From contig NZ_LIVT01000004.1 of assembly GCF_001905905.1 (NCBI RefSeq), forward strand, positions 70,509 through 134,508: a stretch of 64,000 bases of DNA, read 5' to 3'. Shown here in pieces: positions 24,651 to 33,540 of the stretch. Both the position numbers and the translations under genes were made by a program. This DNA is from Streptomyces sp. CB02366. GTDB lineage: Bacteria; Actinomycetota; Actinomycetes; Streptomycetales; Streptomycetaceae. How positions within the stretch are numbered: position 1 is the stretch's first letter; each line of letters opens with the position of its first letter. Under the pieces are notes generated by a model. That model did not search any database and was not told where the DNA came from. It saw nothing but the letters and a program-made list of their open reading frames with translations.

Positions 24651-25805
24651 GTGGCGCAGGACGCAGGGTGGGGCGGCGGCCCGTACGGGGGCGCACCTCA
24701 CGGAGGGGGGCCCTTCCACGGGGGCGCGCAGGGACCGGGCGGAGGCTGGAACGGCGGGTGGGCGGCACCGCCCAGGCCGGGGGTGATACCCCTGGCGCCG
24801 CTGAGGGTCTCGGACATGCTCAGCGGCGCCTTCTCGACACTCGGCAGGTACTGGAAGCCCCTGATCGGCGTCGCGCTGACGCTGTTCGGCGCGGCGACGC
24901 TGGTGATGATCGTCGCTCTGGTGGTGGCCGGCTCCGCCGTCGCGACCCACTGGGACGAGCTGACGTCCGACTCCTCGGGATCTCCGGACGCAGCGGACCT
25001 GGTCCCGCTCGGCGTCGCGTTCGGCGTGCTGATGGTCGTCGGCATGATCGTCTACCTGCTGGCCTCGGCCGTGGTGCAGGCAGCCGTGCCCGTGGTCCTC
25101 CAGGAGGCCGTCCTGGGCCGTCCGATCCGTTTCGGCGCCGTCTGGAGCCGCGCGTGGTCGCGGGTCTGGGCGATCATCGGCACGGTGTTCCTGACCGGGC
25201 TGATCCTGGTCATCCCGATGGCGCTGTTCCTGGCCGCCTTCGCCGGCCTGATGATCTACACCGTCTCGCTCGGCGACGAGGACGGCGTCGTACCGCTGAT
25301 GCTGTTCGGCTTCCTCGGCGCCCTGCTCATCGCCCCGGTGGCGACCTGGCTCTACGTACGGTTCTCGCTGGCCCCCACGATCGTGGTCTTCGAACAGCAG
25401 CGGCCGGTCGCCGCCCTGCGTCGCTCGGTCCGACTGGTGCGCGGGAGCTGGTGGCGGGTCTTCGGCGTCGGACTGCTCGCGTACGGGCTGGCGGCCACGC
25501 TCGGTTACATGATCCAGATGCCGTTCCAGGCGGCCGGCATGCTCCCCGGCGTGTTCGACCCCGCGGACATGGGAGCCGATCCGACCGCCGGGGAGCTCAT
25601 CGCCGTGTTCGGCGGCCTGATCCTGCTGTCGCTCCTCAGCCAGCTGATCTCCCAGCTGTTCACCGCGATCTTCCCGCCGCTGGTGGTCGGCCTGTTGTAC
25701 GTGGACCTCCGGATACGCACGGAGAACCTGGGCCCGGTCCTGGCGGAGGCGGCCGGGGCGGCCCTGCCCGAGCAGTACGGACCGCCGCCGCCCGCCCACG
25801 CCTGA
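24651..25805 (+). CDS. Multi-pass membrane protein (glycerophosphodiester phosphodiesterase-membrane-domain-like)
   Basis: This 384-residue protein has a Gly/Pro/Trp-rich cytoplasmic N-terminus (AQDAGWGGGPYGG and GGGWNGGWAAPPRP) and about six hydrophobic helices from residue 65 onward. The segment RPVAALRRSVRLVRGSWWRVFGVGLLAYG is typical of the membrane domain seen in DUF7544/GdpdM-like proteins. No catalytic phosphodiesterase domain is present. The start is the GTG at 24651 with GGAG five bases before. The function is unknown; envelope transport or assembly is a guess. A 19-bp perfect hairpin follows the stop. Confidence 0.78.
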   Translation: MAQDAGWGGGPYGGAPHGGGPFHGGAQGPGGGWNGGWAAPPRPGVIPLAPLRVSDMLSGAFSTLGRYWKPLIGVALTLFGAATLVMIVALVVAGSAVATHWDELTSDSSGSPDAADLVPLGVAFGVLMVVGMIVYLLASAVVQAAVPVVLQEAVLGRPIRFGAVWSRAWSRVWAIIGTVFLTGLILVIPMALFLAAFAGLMIYTVSLGDEDGVVPLMLFGFLGALLIAPVATWLYVRFSLAPTIVVFEQQRPVAALRRSVRLVRGSWWRVFGVGLLAYGLAATLGYMIQMPFQAAGMLPGVFDPADMGADPTAGELIAVFGGLILLSLLSQLISQLFTAIFPPLVVGLLYVDLRIRTENLGPVLAEAAGAALPEQYGPPPPAHA

Positions 25806-25821
25806 ACCGCCCCGCACGCGA

Positions 25822-25860
25822 ACGGCCCTGCCCGCCAGTCGGACTGGCGGGCAGGGCCGT
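25822..25860. terminator. Perfect 19-bp bidirectional hairpin
   Basis: Arms 25822-25840 and 25842-25860 match perfectly around a single central G. It lies between the membrane-protein gene and the convergent end of the suf operon, so it terminates both. Confidence 0.9.
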
Positions 25861-25880
25861 TGGTGTGCGTCCGGGACGCG

Positions 25881-26219
25881 TCAGACGTTGAACCCCAGCG
25901 CGCGGAGCTGCTCGCGTCCGTCGTCGGTGATCTTGTCCGGGCCCCACGGCGGCATCCAGACCCAGTTGATCCGGAGTTCGTTGACGATGCCGTCCGTGGC
26001 GGACTTCGCCTGGTCCTCGATGACGTCGGTCAGCGGGCAGGCCGCGGACGTCAGGGTCATGTCGATGGTGGCGATGTTCGCGTCGTCGACGTGGATGCCG
26101 TAGATCAGGCCCAGGTTGACGACGTCGATGCCCAGTTCGGGGTCGACGACGTCGTACAGCGCCTCGCGGACCTCCTCCTCGGAGGCCGGCTTCATGGTCA
26201 CGGTCTCGTTGTCGCTCAT
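25881..26219 (-). CDS. sufT: SufT-like Fe-S assembly factor (MIP18/DUF59 family)
   Basis: This 112-residue protein carries the MIP18/DUF59 domain: EALYDVVDPELGIDVVNLGLIYGI, followed by the conserved cysteine stretch MTLTSAACPLTDVIEDQAK. Family members help Fe-S cluster maturation of target proteins. It is the last gene of the suf operon; its ATG overlaps the sufU stop (ATGA). The operon end is marked by the hairpin at 25822-25860. Confidence 0.92.
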   Translation of the reverse strand: MSDNETVTMKPASEEEVREALYDVVDPELGIDVVNLGLIYGIHVDDANIATIDMTLTSAACPLTDVIEDQAKSATDGIVNELRINWVWMPPWGPDKITDDGREQLRALGFNV

Positions 26220-26671
26220 GCGGTCTTCCCTTCGGACAGCGCCTTGGCCGTCGCGTCCTTCCACGCCATCCAACTCAGCAGCGCGCACTTGACCCGGGCG
26301 GGGTACTTGGAGACGCCGGCGAACGCCACCGCGTCCTCCAGCACCTCCTCCATCGCCTCGTCCGGCTCCAGCTGGCCCTTGGACTGCATCAACTCCAGGA
26401 ACGTCTCCTGGATCCTCCGCGCCTGGGACAGCTCCTTGCCGACGAGCAGCTCGTTCAGCACGGAGGCGCTGGCCTGGCTGATGGAGCAGCCCTGGCCGTC
26501 GTAGCTCACGTCGGCGATGGTCTCGCCGTCGTACTTCACCCGGAGTGTGATCTCGTCACCGCACGTGGGGTTCACGTGGTGGACCTCCGCGTCACCGTCC
26601 CGCAGGCCGCGCCCGTGGGGGTGCTTGTAGTGGTCCAGGATCACTTCCTGGTACATCGAATCAAGCTTCAC
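26216..26671 (-). CDS. sufU: Fe-S cluster assembly sulfur acceptor SufU
   Basis: This 151-residue zinc-dependent sulfur-transfer protein activates SufS by accepting persulfide sulfur. The expected zinc/sulfur ligands are present: C37 and D39 in NPTCGDE, C62 in GQGCSIS, and C129 in RVKCALLSW. It carries the insertion between the second and third ligand that separates SufU from IscU. The GTG start at 26671 follows the sufS stop by ten bases, and its stop overlaps sufT. Confidence 0.95.
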   Translation of the reverse strand: MKLDSMYQEVILDHYKHPHGRGLRDGDAEVHHVNPTCGDEITLRVKYDGETIADVSYDGQGCSISQASASVLNELLVGKELSQARRIQETFLELMQSKGQLEPDEAMEEVLEDAVAFAGVSKYPARVKCALLSWMAWKDATAKALSEGKTA

Positions 26672-26681
26672 CAGTCAACCC

Positions 26682-27950
26682 TCAGCCGAAGAAGTTCCGT
26701 ACGTGCTCCAGGCCGTCCACCAGGGCGTCGACCTCGGCGGGCGTGGAGTACAGATAGAACGACGCTCGCGTCGTCGCGGGAATTCCGTACCGCAGGCAGA
26801 CCGGGCGGGCGCAGTGGTGGCCCACGCGGACGGCGATGCCCTGCTCGTCGAGTACCTGGCCCACGTCGTGCGGGTGGATGTCGCCGAGCGTGAAGGAGAT
26901 CGCCGCCCCGCGGTCCTCGGCCGTCGCCGGGCCGATGATCCGCAGGTCCGGGACCTCCAGGAGGCGCCGCACCGCGTACTCGGTGATCGCCTTCTCGTGC
27001 TGGTGGATCTTCTCCATGCCGATCGCGGAGAGGTAGTCCACGGCCGCGCCGAGGCCGACGGCCTGGGCGATCGGGGGCGTACCCGCCTCGAACTTGTGGG
27101 GCGCCGGGGCGTAGGTCGAGGAGTGCATCGACACGGTCTCGATCATCTCGCCGCCGCCGAGGAACGGGGGCAGGTCCTCCAGGAGTTCCTGCCGCCCCCA
27201 CAGGACGCCGATGCCGGTCGGGCCGACCATCTTGTGGCCGGTGAAGGCCACGAAGTCCGCCTGGAGCGCCTGCACGTCGAGCACCATGTGCGGGGCCGCC
27301 TGCGAGGCGTCGATGCAGACCAGCGCGCCGACCTGCTGGGCGCGGCGGATGATCTGCTCGACCGGGTTGACGGTGCCGAGGATGTTGGAGACCAGGGTGA
27401 AGGAGACGATCTTCGTCTTCTCGGTGATGATCTCGTCGATGTTCGACAGGTCCAGCCGGCCGTCGTCGGTGATGCCGAACCACTTCAGCTTCGCACCCGT
27501 GCGCTGCGCGAGCAGCTGCCACGGGACGATGTTGGAGTGGTGCTCCATCTCCGTGGTGACGATCTCGGTCTCACGGTCCACCCGATAGGGCTCGTCCGCC
27601 CACCCGAGCATGTTCGCCACGAGGTTCAGCGACTCGGAGGCGTTCTTCGTGAAGATCACCTCGTCGCGGCTGGGCGCGTTGATGAAGGCGGCGACCTTGT
27701 CGCGGGCGCCCTCGTACAGCGCGGTGGCCTCCTCGGCGACCGTGTAGACGCCTCGGTGCACGTTCGCGTTGTGGCGCTCGTAGTACGTGTTGAGCGCGTC
27801 GAGGACCTGGCGCGGCTTCTGCGAGGTCGCCGCGGAGTCCAGGTAAACGATCTTCTTGCCGTCGTGGACCGTGCGGTCCAGGAGCGGGAAGTCCTTGCGG
27901 ATCGCCTCGGTGTCGAGGAGGCCGGAGAGCCCCTGTCGGGCGTCAGTCAC
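26682..27950 (-). CDS. sufS: Cysteine desulfurase SufS
   Basis: This 422-residue PLP enzyme is a class II desulfurase that takes sulfur from L-cysteine for Fe-S cluster assembly. It has the PLP lysine in FTGHKMVGPTG (K240), the HH motif in TEMEHHSNIVPW, and the persulfide cysteine C380 in RVGHHCARPVC. The GTG start overlaps the sufC stop (GTGA), giving tight coupling. SufU is immediately downstream, matching the SufS-SufU pairing of Gram-positive bacteria. Confidence 0.97.
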   Translation of the reverse strand: MTDARQGLSGLLDTEAIRKDFPLLDRTVHDGKKIVYLDSAATSQKPRQVLDALNTYYERHNANVHRGVYTVAEEATALYEGARDKVAAFINAPSRDEVIFTKNASESLNLVANMLGWADEPYRVDRETEIVTTEMEHHSNIVPWQLLAQRTGAKLKWFGITDDGRLDLSNIDEIITEKTKIVSFTLVSNILGTVNPVEQIIRRAQQVGALVCIDASQAAPHMVLDVQALQADFVAFTGHKMVGPTGIGVLWGRQELLEDLPPFLGGGEMIETVSMHSSTYAPAPHKFEAGTPPIAQAVGLGAAVDYLSAIGMEKIHQHEKAITEYAVRRLLEVPDLRIIGPATAEDRGAAISFTLGDIHPHDVGQVLDEQGIAVRVGHHCARPVCLRYGIPATTRASFYLYSTPAEVDALVDGLEHVRNFFG

Positions 27951-28711
27951 GCGGAAGCGCCACCCTTCGTGTAGGCCTCGTAGCCCTCGTTCTCCAGCTG
28001 GTCGGCCAGCTCGGCGCCGCCGGAGGCCGCGATCCGGCCGCCCGCGAAGACGTGCACGTAGTCGGGCTTGATGTACTTCAGGATGCGGGTGTAGTGCGTG
28101 ATCAGGAGCGTGCCGACCTCGCCGGTCGCACGGACCCGGTTGACGCCCTCGGAGACGGTCTTGAGCGCGTCGACGTCGAGGCCGGAGTCGGTCTCGTCCA
28201 GGACGGCGATCTTCGGCTTGAGCAGCTCCAGCTGGAGGATCTCGTGGCGCTTCTTCTCACCGCCGGAGAAGCCCTCGTTGACGTTGCGCTCGGCGAAGGA
28301 CGGGTCCATCTGGAGCCCGGCCATCGTCTCCTTGACCTCCTTGACCCACGTACGCAGCTTGGGGGCCTCGCCGCGGACGGCGGTGGCGGAGGTGCGCAGG
28401 AAGTTGGAGACCGAGACGCCGGGGATCTCGACCGGGTACTGCATGGCCAGGAACAGGCCGGCGCGGGCGCGCTCGTCGACGGACATCTCCAGGACGTCCT
28501 CGCCGTCCAGGGTGACCGTGCCCCCGGTGATCGTGTACTTGGGGTGACCCGCCAGCGAGTACGCGAGGGTGGACTTGCCGGACCCGTTGGGGCCCATGAT
28601 GGCGTGGGTCTCGCCCTGCTTCACGGTCAGGTCGACGCCCTTGAGGATCTCCTTCGTGGCGTTGTCGGCCTCGACGGTGACGTGCAGGTCGCGGATTTCA
28701 AGCGTTGCCAT
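27947..28711 (-). CDS. sufC: Fe-S cluster assembly ATPase SufC
   Basis: This 254-residue ABC-type ATPase binds SufB and SufD to form the scaffold complex. Walker A GPNGSGKST lies at residues 40-48. The signature NEGFSGGEKKRHEILQLE, the Walker B IAVLDETDSGLD and the switch histidine in LLITHYTRI are all intact. The start MATLEIRD lies 7 bases after the end of the Rieske gene. Confidence 0.97.
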   Translation of the reverse strand: MATLEIRDLHVTVEADNATKEILKGVDLTVKQGETHAIMGPNGSGKSTLAYSLAGHPKYTITGGTVTLDGEDVLEMSVDERARAGLFLAMQYPVEIPGVSVSNFLRTSATAVRGEAPKLRTWVKEVKETMAGLQMDPSFAERNVNEGFSGGEKKRHEILQLELLKPKIAVLDETDSGLDVDALKTVSEGVNRVRATGEVGTLLITHYTRILKYIKPDYVHVFAGGRIAASGGAELADQLENEGYEAYTKGGASA

Positions 28712-28718
28712 GGGTGAC

Positions 28719-29036
28719 TCAGGACTCCTGGGTGACGGAGACGAGCACATCGTCCCCTTCGATCTTTACGGGGTATACGGGGACGGGGCGCGTCGCGGGA
28801 AGACCGGACGGCTTGCCGGTGCGGAGGTCGAACGACGATCCGTGCAGCCAGCACTCGATCGCGCAGTCCTCCACCTCGCCCTCCGAGAGGGAGACGTTCG
28901 CGTGCGAGCAGATGTCGTTGATCGCGAACACCTCGCCCTCGGTGCGGACGACGGAGACGGGCGTGCCGTCGAGCTCCACCCGCTTGGGGGTGTCGTCCTC
29001 CAGCTCGCTCAGCGCACAGGCTTTGACGAAGGCCAT
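28719..29036 (-). CDS. Rieske [2Fe-2S] ferredoxin encoded within suf operon
   Basis: This 105-residue soluble Rieske protein resembles ferredoxin subunits of non-haem iron oxygenases. Ligands are C43-x-H45 in NDICSHANVSL and C62-x-x-H65 in CWLHGSSFDL. Its ATG overlaps the sufD stop (TGATG) and sufC follows closely, so it is an integral operon gene. An electron-donor role in cluster assembly is likely but unproven. Confidence 0.93.
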   Translation of the reverse strand: MAFVKACALSELEDDTPKRVELDGTPVSVVRTEGEVFAINDICSHANVSLSEGEVEDCAIECWLHGSSFDLRTGKPSGLPATRPVPVYPVKIEGDDVLVSVTQES

Positions 29037-30217
29037 CAGACGGACGCCTTCAGCTCGGCCTCGATCTTCTCGATCAGCCGCTCCTCGACGTCCGGGAGGC
29101 CGATCTGCTGGACCAGCTCGGCGAAGAAGCCGCGCACGACCAGGCGGCGGGCCTCCTCGGCCGGGATGCCGCGCGACTGGAGGTAGAAGAGCTGCTCGTC
29201 GTCGAAGCGGCCGGTCGCGGAGGCGTGGCCGGCGCCGACGATCTCGCCGGTCTCGATCTCCAGATTGGGCACGGAGTCGACCCGGGCGCCGTCGGTGAGG
29301 ACGAGGTTCCGGTTCATCTCGTAGGTGTCGGTGCCCTCGGCCGCGGCCTGGATGAGGACGTCGCCGATCCAGACGGCGTGTGCGCCGTCGCCCTGGAGGG
29401 CGCCCTTGTACACCGCGTTGGACGTGCAGTGCGGGGTGTTGTGGTCGACCAGGAGGCGGTGCTCCTGGTGCTGGCCCTTGTCGGTGAAGTACAGGCCGAA
29501 CAGCTCCGCCTCGCCGCCGGTGGCCGCGTAGGCGACCCGGGGGTGCAGGCGGACGAGGTCGCCGCCGAAGGTGACGACGACGGACTTGAAGGAGGCGTCG
29601 CGGCCGACCAGCGCGTTGTGCTGGCCGACGTGGACGGCCGTGTCGTCCCAGTCCTGGACGGAGACGACGGTCAGCTTCGCGCCGTCGCCCAGGACGTAGT
29701 CGACGTTGGCGGCGAGCACCGCGTCGCCGGTGTGGTCGATGACGACGACGGCCTCGGCGAAGGCGCCCAGCTCGATGAGCTGGTGGCCGTAGGCGGTGCC
29801 GCCCTCGCCGTGCACGGCGATCCGGATCGGCTCGGTGAGCACGGTGTCCTTGGCGACCGTGACGACCGACGCCTGCTCGAAGGAGCTGTACGCCTGGGCG
29901 GCCACCCGGTCCACCGGGGTACCGGCCCGGCCGAGGCGGGCGTCGTCGCGGCCGACGGTCTCGACGGTGACGCCCTCGGGGGCGTCGATGGCGACCTTGA
30001 CCCCGCCGCCGGTGGCGACGGCGGTGCCGTCGTGCAGCCCGCGCAGCCGCTCCAGCGGCGTGAAGCGCCACTCCTCCTCGCGGCCGTGCGGGACGGGGAA
30101 GTCCGCGACGTCGAAGGACGGGGGTGCGCTCATGCGGGTGGCGACGGTCGACTCGGCGGCCACCGCGATGGAGCCGGCGGTGGTGGAGCCCGCCGGAGTG
30201 TTCTGAGCCTCAGCCAT
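29036..30217 (-). CDS. sufD: Fe-S cluster assembly protein SufD
   Basis: This 393-residue beta-helical scaffold subunit forms SufB-SufC2-SufD. The C-terminal core has the family landmarks VDHNTPHCTSNAVYKGAL, MNRNLVLTDGARVDSVPNLEIET and AGHASATGRFDDEQLFYLQSRGI. The conserved late-domain histidine equivalent is present in GHASATG. It starts 98 bp after the sufB stop, the largest gap in the operon, and that gap contains a hairpin. Its stop overlaps the Rieske gene start. Confidence 0.96.
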   Translation of the reverse strand: MAEAQNTPAGSTTAGSIAVAAESTVATRMSAPPSFDVADFPVPHGREEEWRFTPLERLRGLHDGTAVATGGGVKVAIDAPEGVTVETVGRDDARLGRAGTPVDRVAAQAYSSFEQASVVTVAKDTVLTEPIRIAVHGEGGTAYGHQLIELGAFAEAVVVIDHTGDAVLAANVDYVLGDGAKLTVVSVQDWDDTAVHVGQHNALVGRDASFKSVVVTFGGDLVRLHPRVAYAATGGEAELFGLYFTDKGQHQEHRLLVDHNTPHCTSNAVYKGALQGDGAHAVWIGDVLIQAAAEGTDTYEMNRNLVLTDGARVDSVPNLEIETGEIVGAGHASATGRFDDEQLFYLQSRGIPAEEARRLVVRGFFAELVQQIGLPDVEERLIEKIEAELKASV

Positions 30218-30273
30218 GGCTGTCGTAGTGCTCGCTTTCTTCAGTCACGTACTCGGGGGTTCGGTGGGGCGGC

Positions 30274-30297
30274 GGGACGGCCGCGGGCGGCCGTCCC
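30274..30297 (-). terminator. Hairpin between sufB and sufD (possible attenuator)
   Basis: GGGACGGCCG (30274-30283) and CGGCCGTCCC (30288-30297) form a perfect 10-bp stem with a CGGG loop, 19 bp after the sufB stop. Because the operon continues, partial termination or 3' end protection of sufRB is more likely than full termination. Confidence 0.5.
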
Positions 30298-30315
30298 GGG
30301 GGTCTCGGGCGAGAC

Positions 30316-31737
30316 CTAGCCGACCGAACCCTCCATCTGCAGCTCGATCAGCCGGTTGAGTTCCAGGGCGTACTCCATGGGCAGCTCCTTGGCGATCGGC
30401 TCGACGAAGCCGCGCACGATCATCGCCATGGCCTCGAACTCGGTGAGTCCGCGGCTCATCAGGTAGAACAGCTGGTCCTCGGAGACCTTGGAGACGGTCG
30501 CCTCGTGGCCCATCGACACGTCGTCCTCGCGGACGTCGACGTAGGGGTAGGTGTCCGAGCGGGAGATCGTGTCGACGAGCAGGGCGTCGCAGAGGACGTT
30601 GGACTTCGCGCCCGGCGCGCCCTCGCCGATCTCGATCAGTCCGCGGTAGGACGTGCGGCCGCCGCCGCGCGCCACCGACTTGGAGACGATGTTCGAGGAG
30701 GTGTTCGGGGCCATGTGGACCATCTTGGCCCCGGCGTCCTGGTGCTGGCCCTCGCCCGCGAAGGCGATGGACAGGGTCTCGCCCTTGGCGTGCTCGCCCA
30801 TCAGGTAGACGGCCGGGTACTTCATGGTCACCTTGGAGCCGATGTTGCCGTCGACCCACTCCATGGTCGCGCCCTCGTAGGCCACGGCCCGCTTGGTGAC
30901 CAGGTTGTAGACGTTGTTCGACCAGTTCTGGATGGTCGTGTAGCGGCAGCGGCCGCCCTTCTTGACGATGATCTCGACCACGGCGCTGTGCAGCGAGTCC
31001 GAGGAGTAGATCGGGGCGGTGCAGCCCTCGACGTAGTGGACGTAGGCGTCCTCGTCGACGATGATCAGCGTCCGCTCGAACTGGCCCATGTTCTCCGTGT
31101 TGATGCGGAAGTAGGCCTGGAGCGGGATGTCCACGTGGACGCCCTTGGGCACGTAGATGAACGAGCCGCCGGACCACACGGCCGTGTTCAGCGAGGCGAA
31201 CTTGTTGTCGCCGACCGGGATGACGGTGCCGAAGTACTCCTTGAAGAGCTCCGGGTGCTCCTTCAGCGCGGTGTCGGTGTCCAGGAAGATGACGCCCTGC
31301 TCCTCCAGGTCCTCGCGGATCTGGTGGTAGACGACCTCGGACTCGTACTGCGCGGCGACGCCGGCGACCAGGCGCTGCTTCTCCGCCTCGGGGATGCCGA
31401 GCTTGTCGTACGTGTTCTTGATGTCCTCGGGCAACTCCTCCCAGGAGGCCGCCTGCTTCTCCGTGGAGCGCACGAAGTACTTGATGTTGTCGAAGTCGAT
31501 GCCCGACAGGTCGGAGCCCCAGTTCGGCATGGGCTTCTTGTCGAAGAGCTTCAGCCCCTTGAGCCGCAGCTTCAGCATCCACTCGGGCTCGTTCTTCTTC
31601 TCCGAGATGTCGCGTACGACAGCCTCGGAGAGGCCGCGCTTCGCCGCCGCGCCTGCCGCGTCGGAGTCGGCCCAGCCGAATTCGTACGTACCCAGACCCT
31701 CGAGCTCAGGGTGGGCAGTCTCCGTGGGGAGCGTCAT
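30316..31737 (-). CDS. sufB: Fe-S cluster assembly protein SufB
   Basis: This 473-residue scaffold subunit builds clusters together with SufC and SufD. It shows the family core: [56 protein letters not shown] with the conserved cysteine, and late [23 protein letters not shown] with [11 protein letters not shown]. The start ATG has GGGAGGAAC upstream and overlaps the sufR stop (ATGA). Confidence 0.97.
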   Translation of the reverse strand: MTLPTETAHPELEGLGTYEFGWADSDAAGAAAKRGLSEAVVRDISEKKNEPEWMLKLRLKGLKLFDKKPMPNWGSDLSGIDFDNIKYFVRSTEKQAASWEELPEDIKNTYDKLGIPEAEKQRLVAGVAAQYESEVVYHQIREDLEEQGVIFLDTDTALKEHPELFKEYFGTVIPVGDNKFASLNTAVWSGGSFIYVPKGVHVDIPLQAYFRINTENMGQFERTLIIVDEDAYVHYVEGCTAPIYSSDSLHSAVVEIIVKKGGRCRYTTIQNWSNNVYNLVTKRAVAYEGATMEWVDGNIGSKVTMKYPAVYLMGEHAKGETLSIAFAGEGQHQDAGAKMVHMAPNTSSNIVSKSVARGGGRTSYRGLIEIGEGAPGAKSNVLCDALLVDTISRSDTYPYVDVREDDVSMGHEATVSKVSEDQLFYLMSRGLTEFEAMAMIVRGFVEPIAKELPMEYALELNRLIELQMEGSVG

Positions 31738-32477
31738 GCGGGGTTCCTCCCGGCCGTGCTTGCAGATGCTGAATGGGTGGTCTGTGGGGGTGCTGCGTGG
31801 CCACTGCGCGGCACATAGGTCGTGCACACGCCGTCGCCGTGGGCGAGGGTGGCCAGACGCTGCACATGGGTCCCGAGGAGGCTGGAGAAGAATTCCGTCT
31901 CCGCCTCGCACAGCTGTGGGAACTGCTCGGCGACGTGCGCCACCGGGCAGTGGTGCTGGCACAGCTGCTCGCCCTGCTGGGGGCCGGGCGCGCTTCGCGC
32001 CGTAGCAGCGTACCCGTCGGCGGACAGGGCCTTGGCCAGGGCCTCGGTACGCCCCTGGGGCTCCGCGGCCTCGACCGCCGCCCGGTACGCCTCGCCCGCC
32101 GCGGCCATCCGGGCGCGGGCGAAGGCGACGACCGCCTCGTCCCCCCCGGACTCGGCGATGAAGTGCAGGGCGTCGGCGGCCAGCTTGTCGTAGGACTGGT
32201 CGAAGGCGTCACGGCCGCAGTCCGTCAGGGCGAACACCTTGGCGGGCCTGCCGCGGGTCCGCGCCCCGTAGACCCGCTGTTCGCGGGCTTCCACGACGTT
32301 GTCGGAGACGAGGGCGTCGAGATGGCGGCGGACGGCGGCCTGGGTGAGGCCGAGCCGCCCCGCGAGGTCCGCGACGGTGGAGGGGCCGTGGTCCAGGATG
32401 GAGCGCGCGACCCGGTTGCGCGTGGAGCGCTCACCGGTCGCGAGGTCCTCCTGAGGAGCCCGTCCGTCGTATTTCAC
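31734..32477 (-). CDS. sufR: Fe-S sensing transcriptional repressor SufR
   Basis: This 247-residue winged-helix protein is of the DeoR/ArsR-like SufR group. The N-terminal DNA-binding domain has [24 protein letters not shown] and the wing [16 protein letters not shown]. The C-terminal cluster-binding region has cysteines at about 173, 177, 190 and 218 ([21 protein letters not shown] and GVCTT); the spacing of the last three matches SufR. It heads the suf operon, and holo-SufR represses it when Fe-S clusters are plentiful. The GTG at 32477 is chosen: the -10 element lies only six bases upstream, suggesting a leaderless mRNA. An upstream GTG at 32549 would place the promoter inside the gene. 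Confidence 0.94.
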   Translation of the reverse strand: MKYDGRAPQEDLATGERSTRNRVARSILDHGPSTVADLAGRLGLTQAAVRRHLDALVSDNVVEAREQRVYGARTRGRPAKVFALTDCGRDAFDQSYDKLAADALHFIAESGGDEAVVAFARARMAAAGEAYRAAVEAAEPQGRTEALAKALSADGYAATARSAPGPQQGEQLCQHHCPVAHVAEQFPQLCEAETEFFSSLLGTHVQRLATLAHGDGVCTTYVPRSGHAAPPQTTHSASASTAGRNPA

Positions 32478-32513
32478 AACACCATTGTTGCGTAATTCAT
32501 TCGACTCTGACAA
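32477..32513 (-). promoter_or_regulatory. sufR promoter with CAAC-N6-GTTG SufR operator
   Basis: On the minus strand TTGTCA (32513-32508) and AACAAT (32489-32484) are separated by 18 bp. CAAC-ACCATT-GTTG at 32477-32490 covers the -10 and the start codon. CAAC-N6-GTTG is the operator reported for SufR proteins, so autorepression is strongly suggested. Confidence 0.75.
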
Positions 32514-32613
32514 CCACGGTCCGAAACGATCTACGGTGCGGTTCGTCACTTAGGGTTACCTAATCCGGCCCCGCGGAACGCCCTGTCCGAGGCGCTGCCT
32601 AGACTGGTGCGCC

Positions 32614-33540
32614 ATGGAGAACGAGCCCGTCGTACAGGTCGGGAACCTGGTCAAGCGGTACGGCGCGAAGACCGCGGTGAACGGCCTCGACCTGGTCGTC
32701 GCGGCGGGCGCGGTGACCGCCGTCCTCGGCCCGAACGGCGCCGGGAAGACCACCACGATCGAGATCTGCGAGGGCTACCGCCGGCCCGACGCGGGCGCCG
32801 TGCGGGTCCTCGGCCTCGACCCGGTCGCCGACGCGGAACGGCTGCGCCCGCGCATCGGCGTGATGCTCCAGTCCGGCGGCGTCTACTCGGGGGCTCGCGC
32901 GGAGGAGATGCTCCGGCACATGGCGAAGCTGCACGCCCACCCCCTCGACGTGGACGCCCTGGTCGAGCGCCTCGGCCTCGGCGACTGCGGCCGTACGGCC
33001 TACCGGCGGCTCTCCGGCGGCCAGCAGCAGCGCCTCTCCCTGGCCATGGCGGTCGTCGGCCGGCCCGAGCTGCTCTTCCTGGACGAGCCGACCGCCGGGC
33101 TCGACCCGCAGGCCCGCCGCGCCACCTGGGAGCTGGTGCGCGAGCTGCGCGGCGACGGGGTCTCCACGGTGCTGACCACCCACTTCATGGACGAGGCCGA
33201 AGCGCTCGCCGACGACGTCGCGATCATCGACGCGGGCCGGGTCGTCGCCCACGGCGCCCCCGAGGAGCTGTGCCGGGGCGGCGCGGAGAACACCCTGCGC
33301 TTCACCGGCCGCCCGGGGCTCGACCTCGGCTCCCTCCTCAAGGCGCTGCCCGACGGTTCCGGGGCGGCGGAGCCGCTGCCGGGGACGTACCGGATCACCG
33401 GGGACGTCGGCCCGCAGCTGCTGGCCACCGTGACCTCCTGGTGCGCCCAGCACGGCGTGATGCCCGACGGCATCTCCGTGGAGCGGCACACCCTGGAGGA
33501 CGTCTTCCTCGACCTGACCGGCAAGGAGCTGCGCGCATGA
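32614..33540 (+). CDS. ABC transporter ATP-binding protein
   Basis: This 308-residue DrrA-type drug-exporter ATPase has Walker A GPNGAGKTT near residue 40, signature LSGGQQQRLSLA, Walker B LLFLDEPTAGLD and the H-switch in TTHFMDEAE. The C-terminal extension typical of the DrrA group is present. TAGACT at 32600-32605 is eight bases before the ATG and no Shine-Dalgarno is visible, so the transcript may be leaderless. Its stop overlaps the permease start (ATGA). The substrate is unknown. Confidence 0.93.
   Translation: MENEPVVQVGNLVKRYGAKTAVNGLDLVVAAGAVTAVLGPNGAGKTTTIEICEGYRRPDAGAVRVLGLDPVADAERLRPRIGVMLQSGGVYSGARAEEMLRHMAKLHAHPLDVDALVERLGLGDCGRTAYRRLSGGQQQRLSLAMAVVGRPELLFLDEPTAGLDPQARRATWELVRELRGDGVSTVLTTHFMDEAEALADDVAIIDAGRVVAHGAPEELCRGGAENTLRFTGRPGLDLGSLLKALPDGSGAAEPLPGTYRITGDVGPQLLATVTSWCAQHGVMPDGISVERHTLEDVFLDLTGKELRA

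Noticed and set aside
31734..32549. SufR starting at the upstream GTG 32549
   Set aside because: The added segment would contain the -35/-10 and operator elements, and SufR homology begins at VKYDGR.
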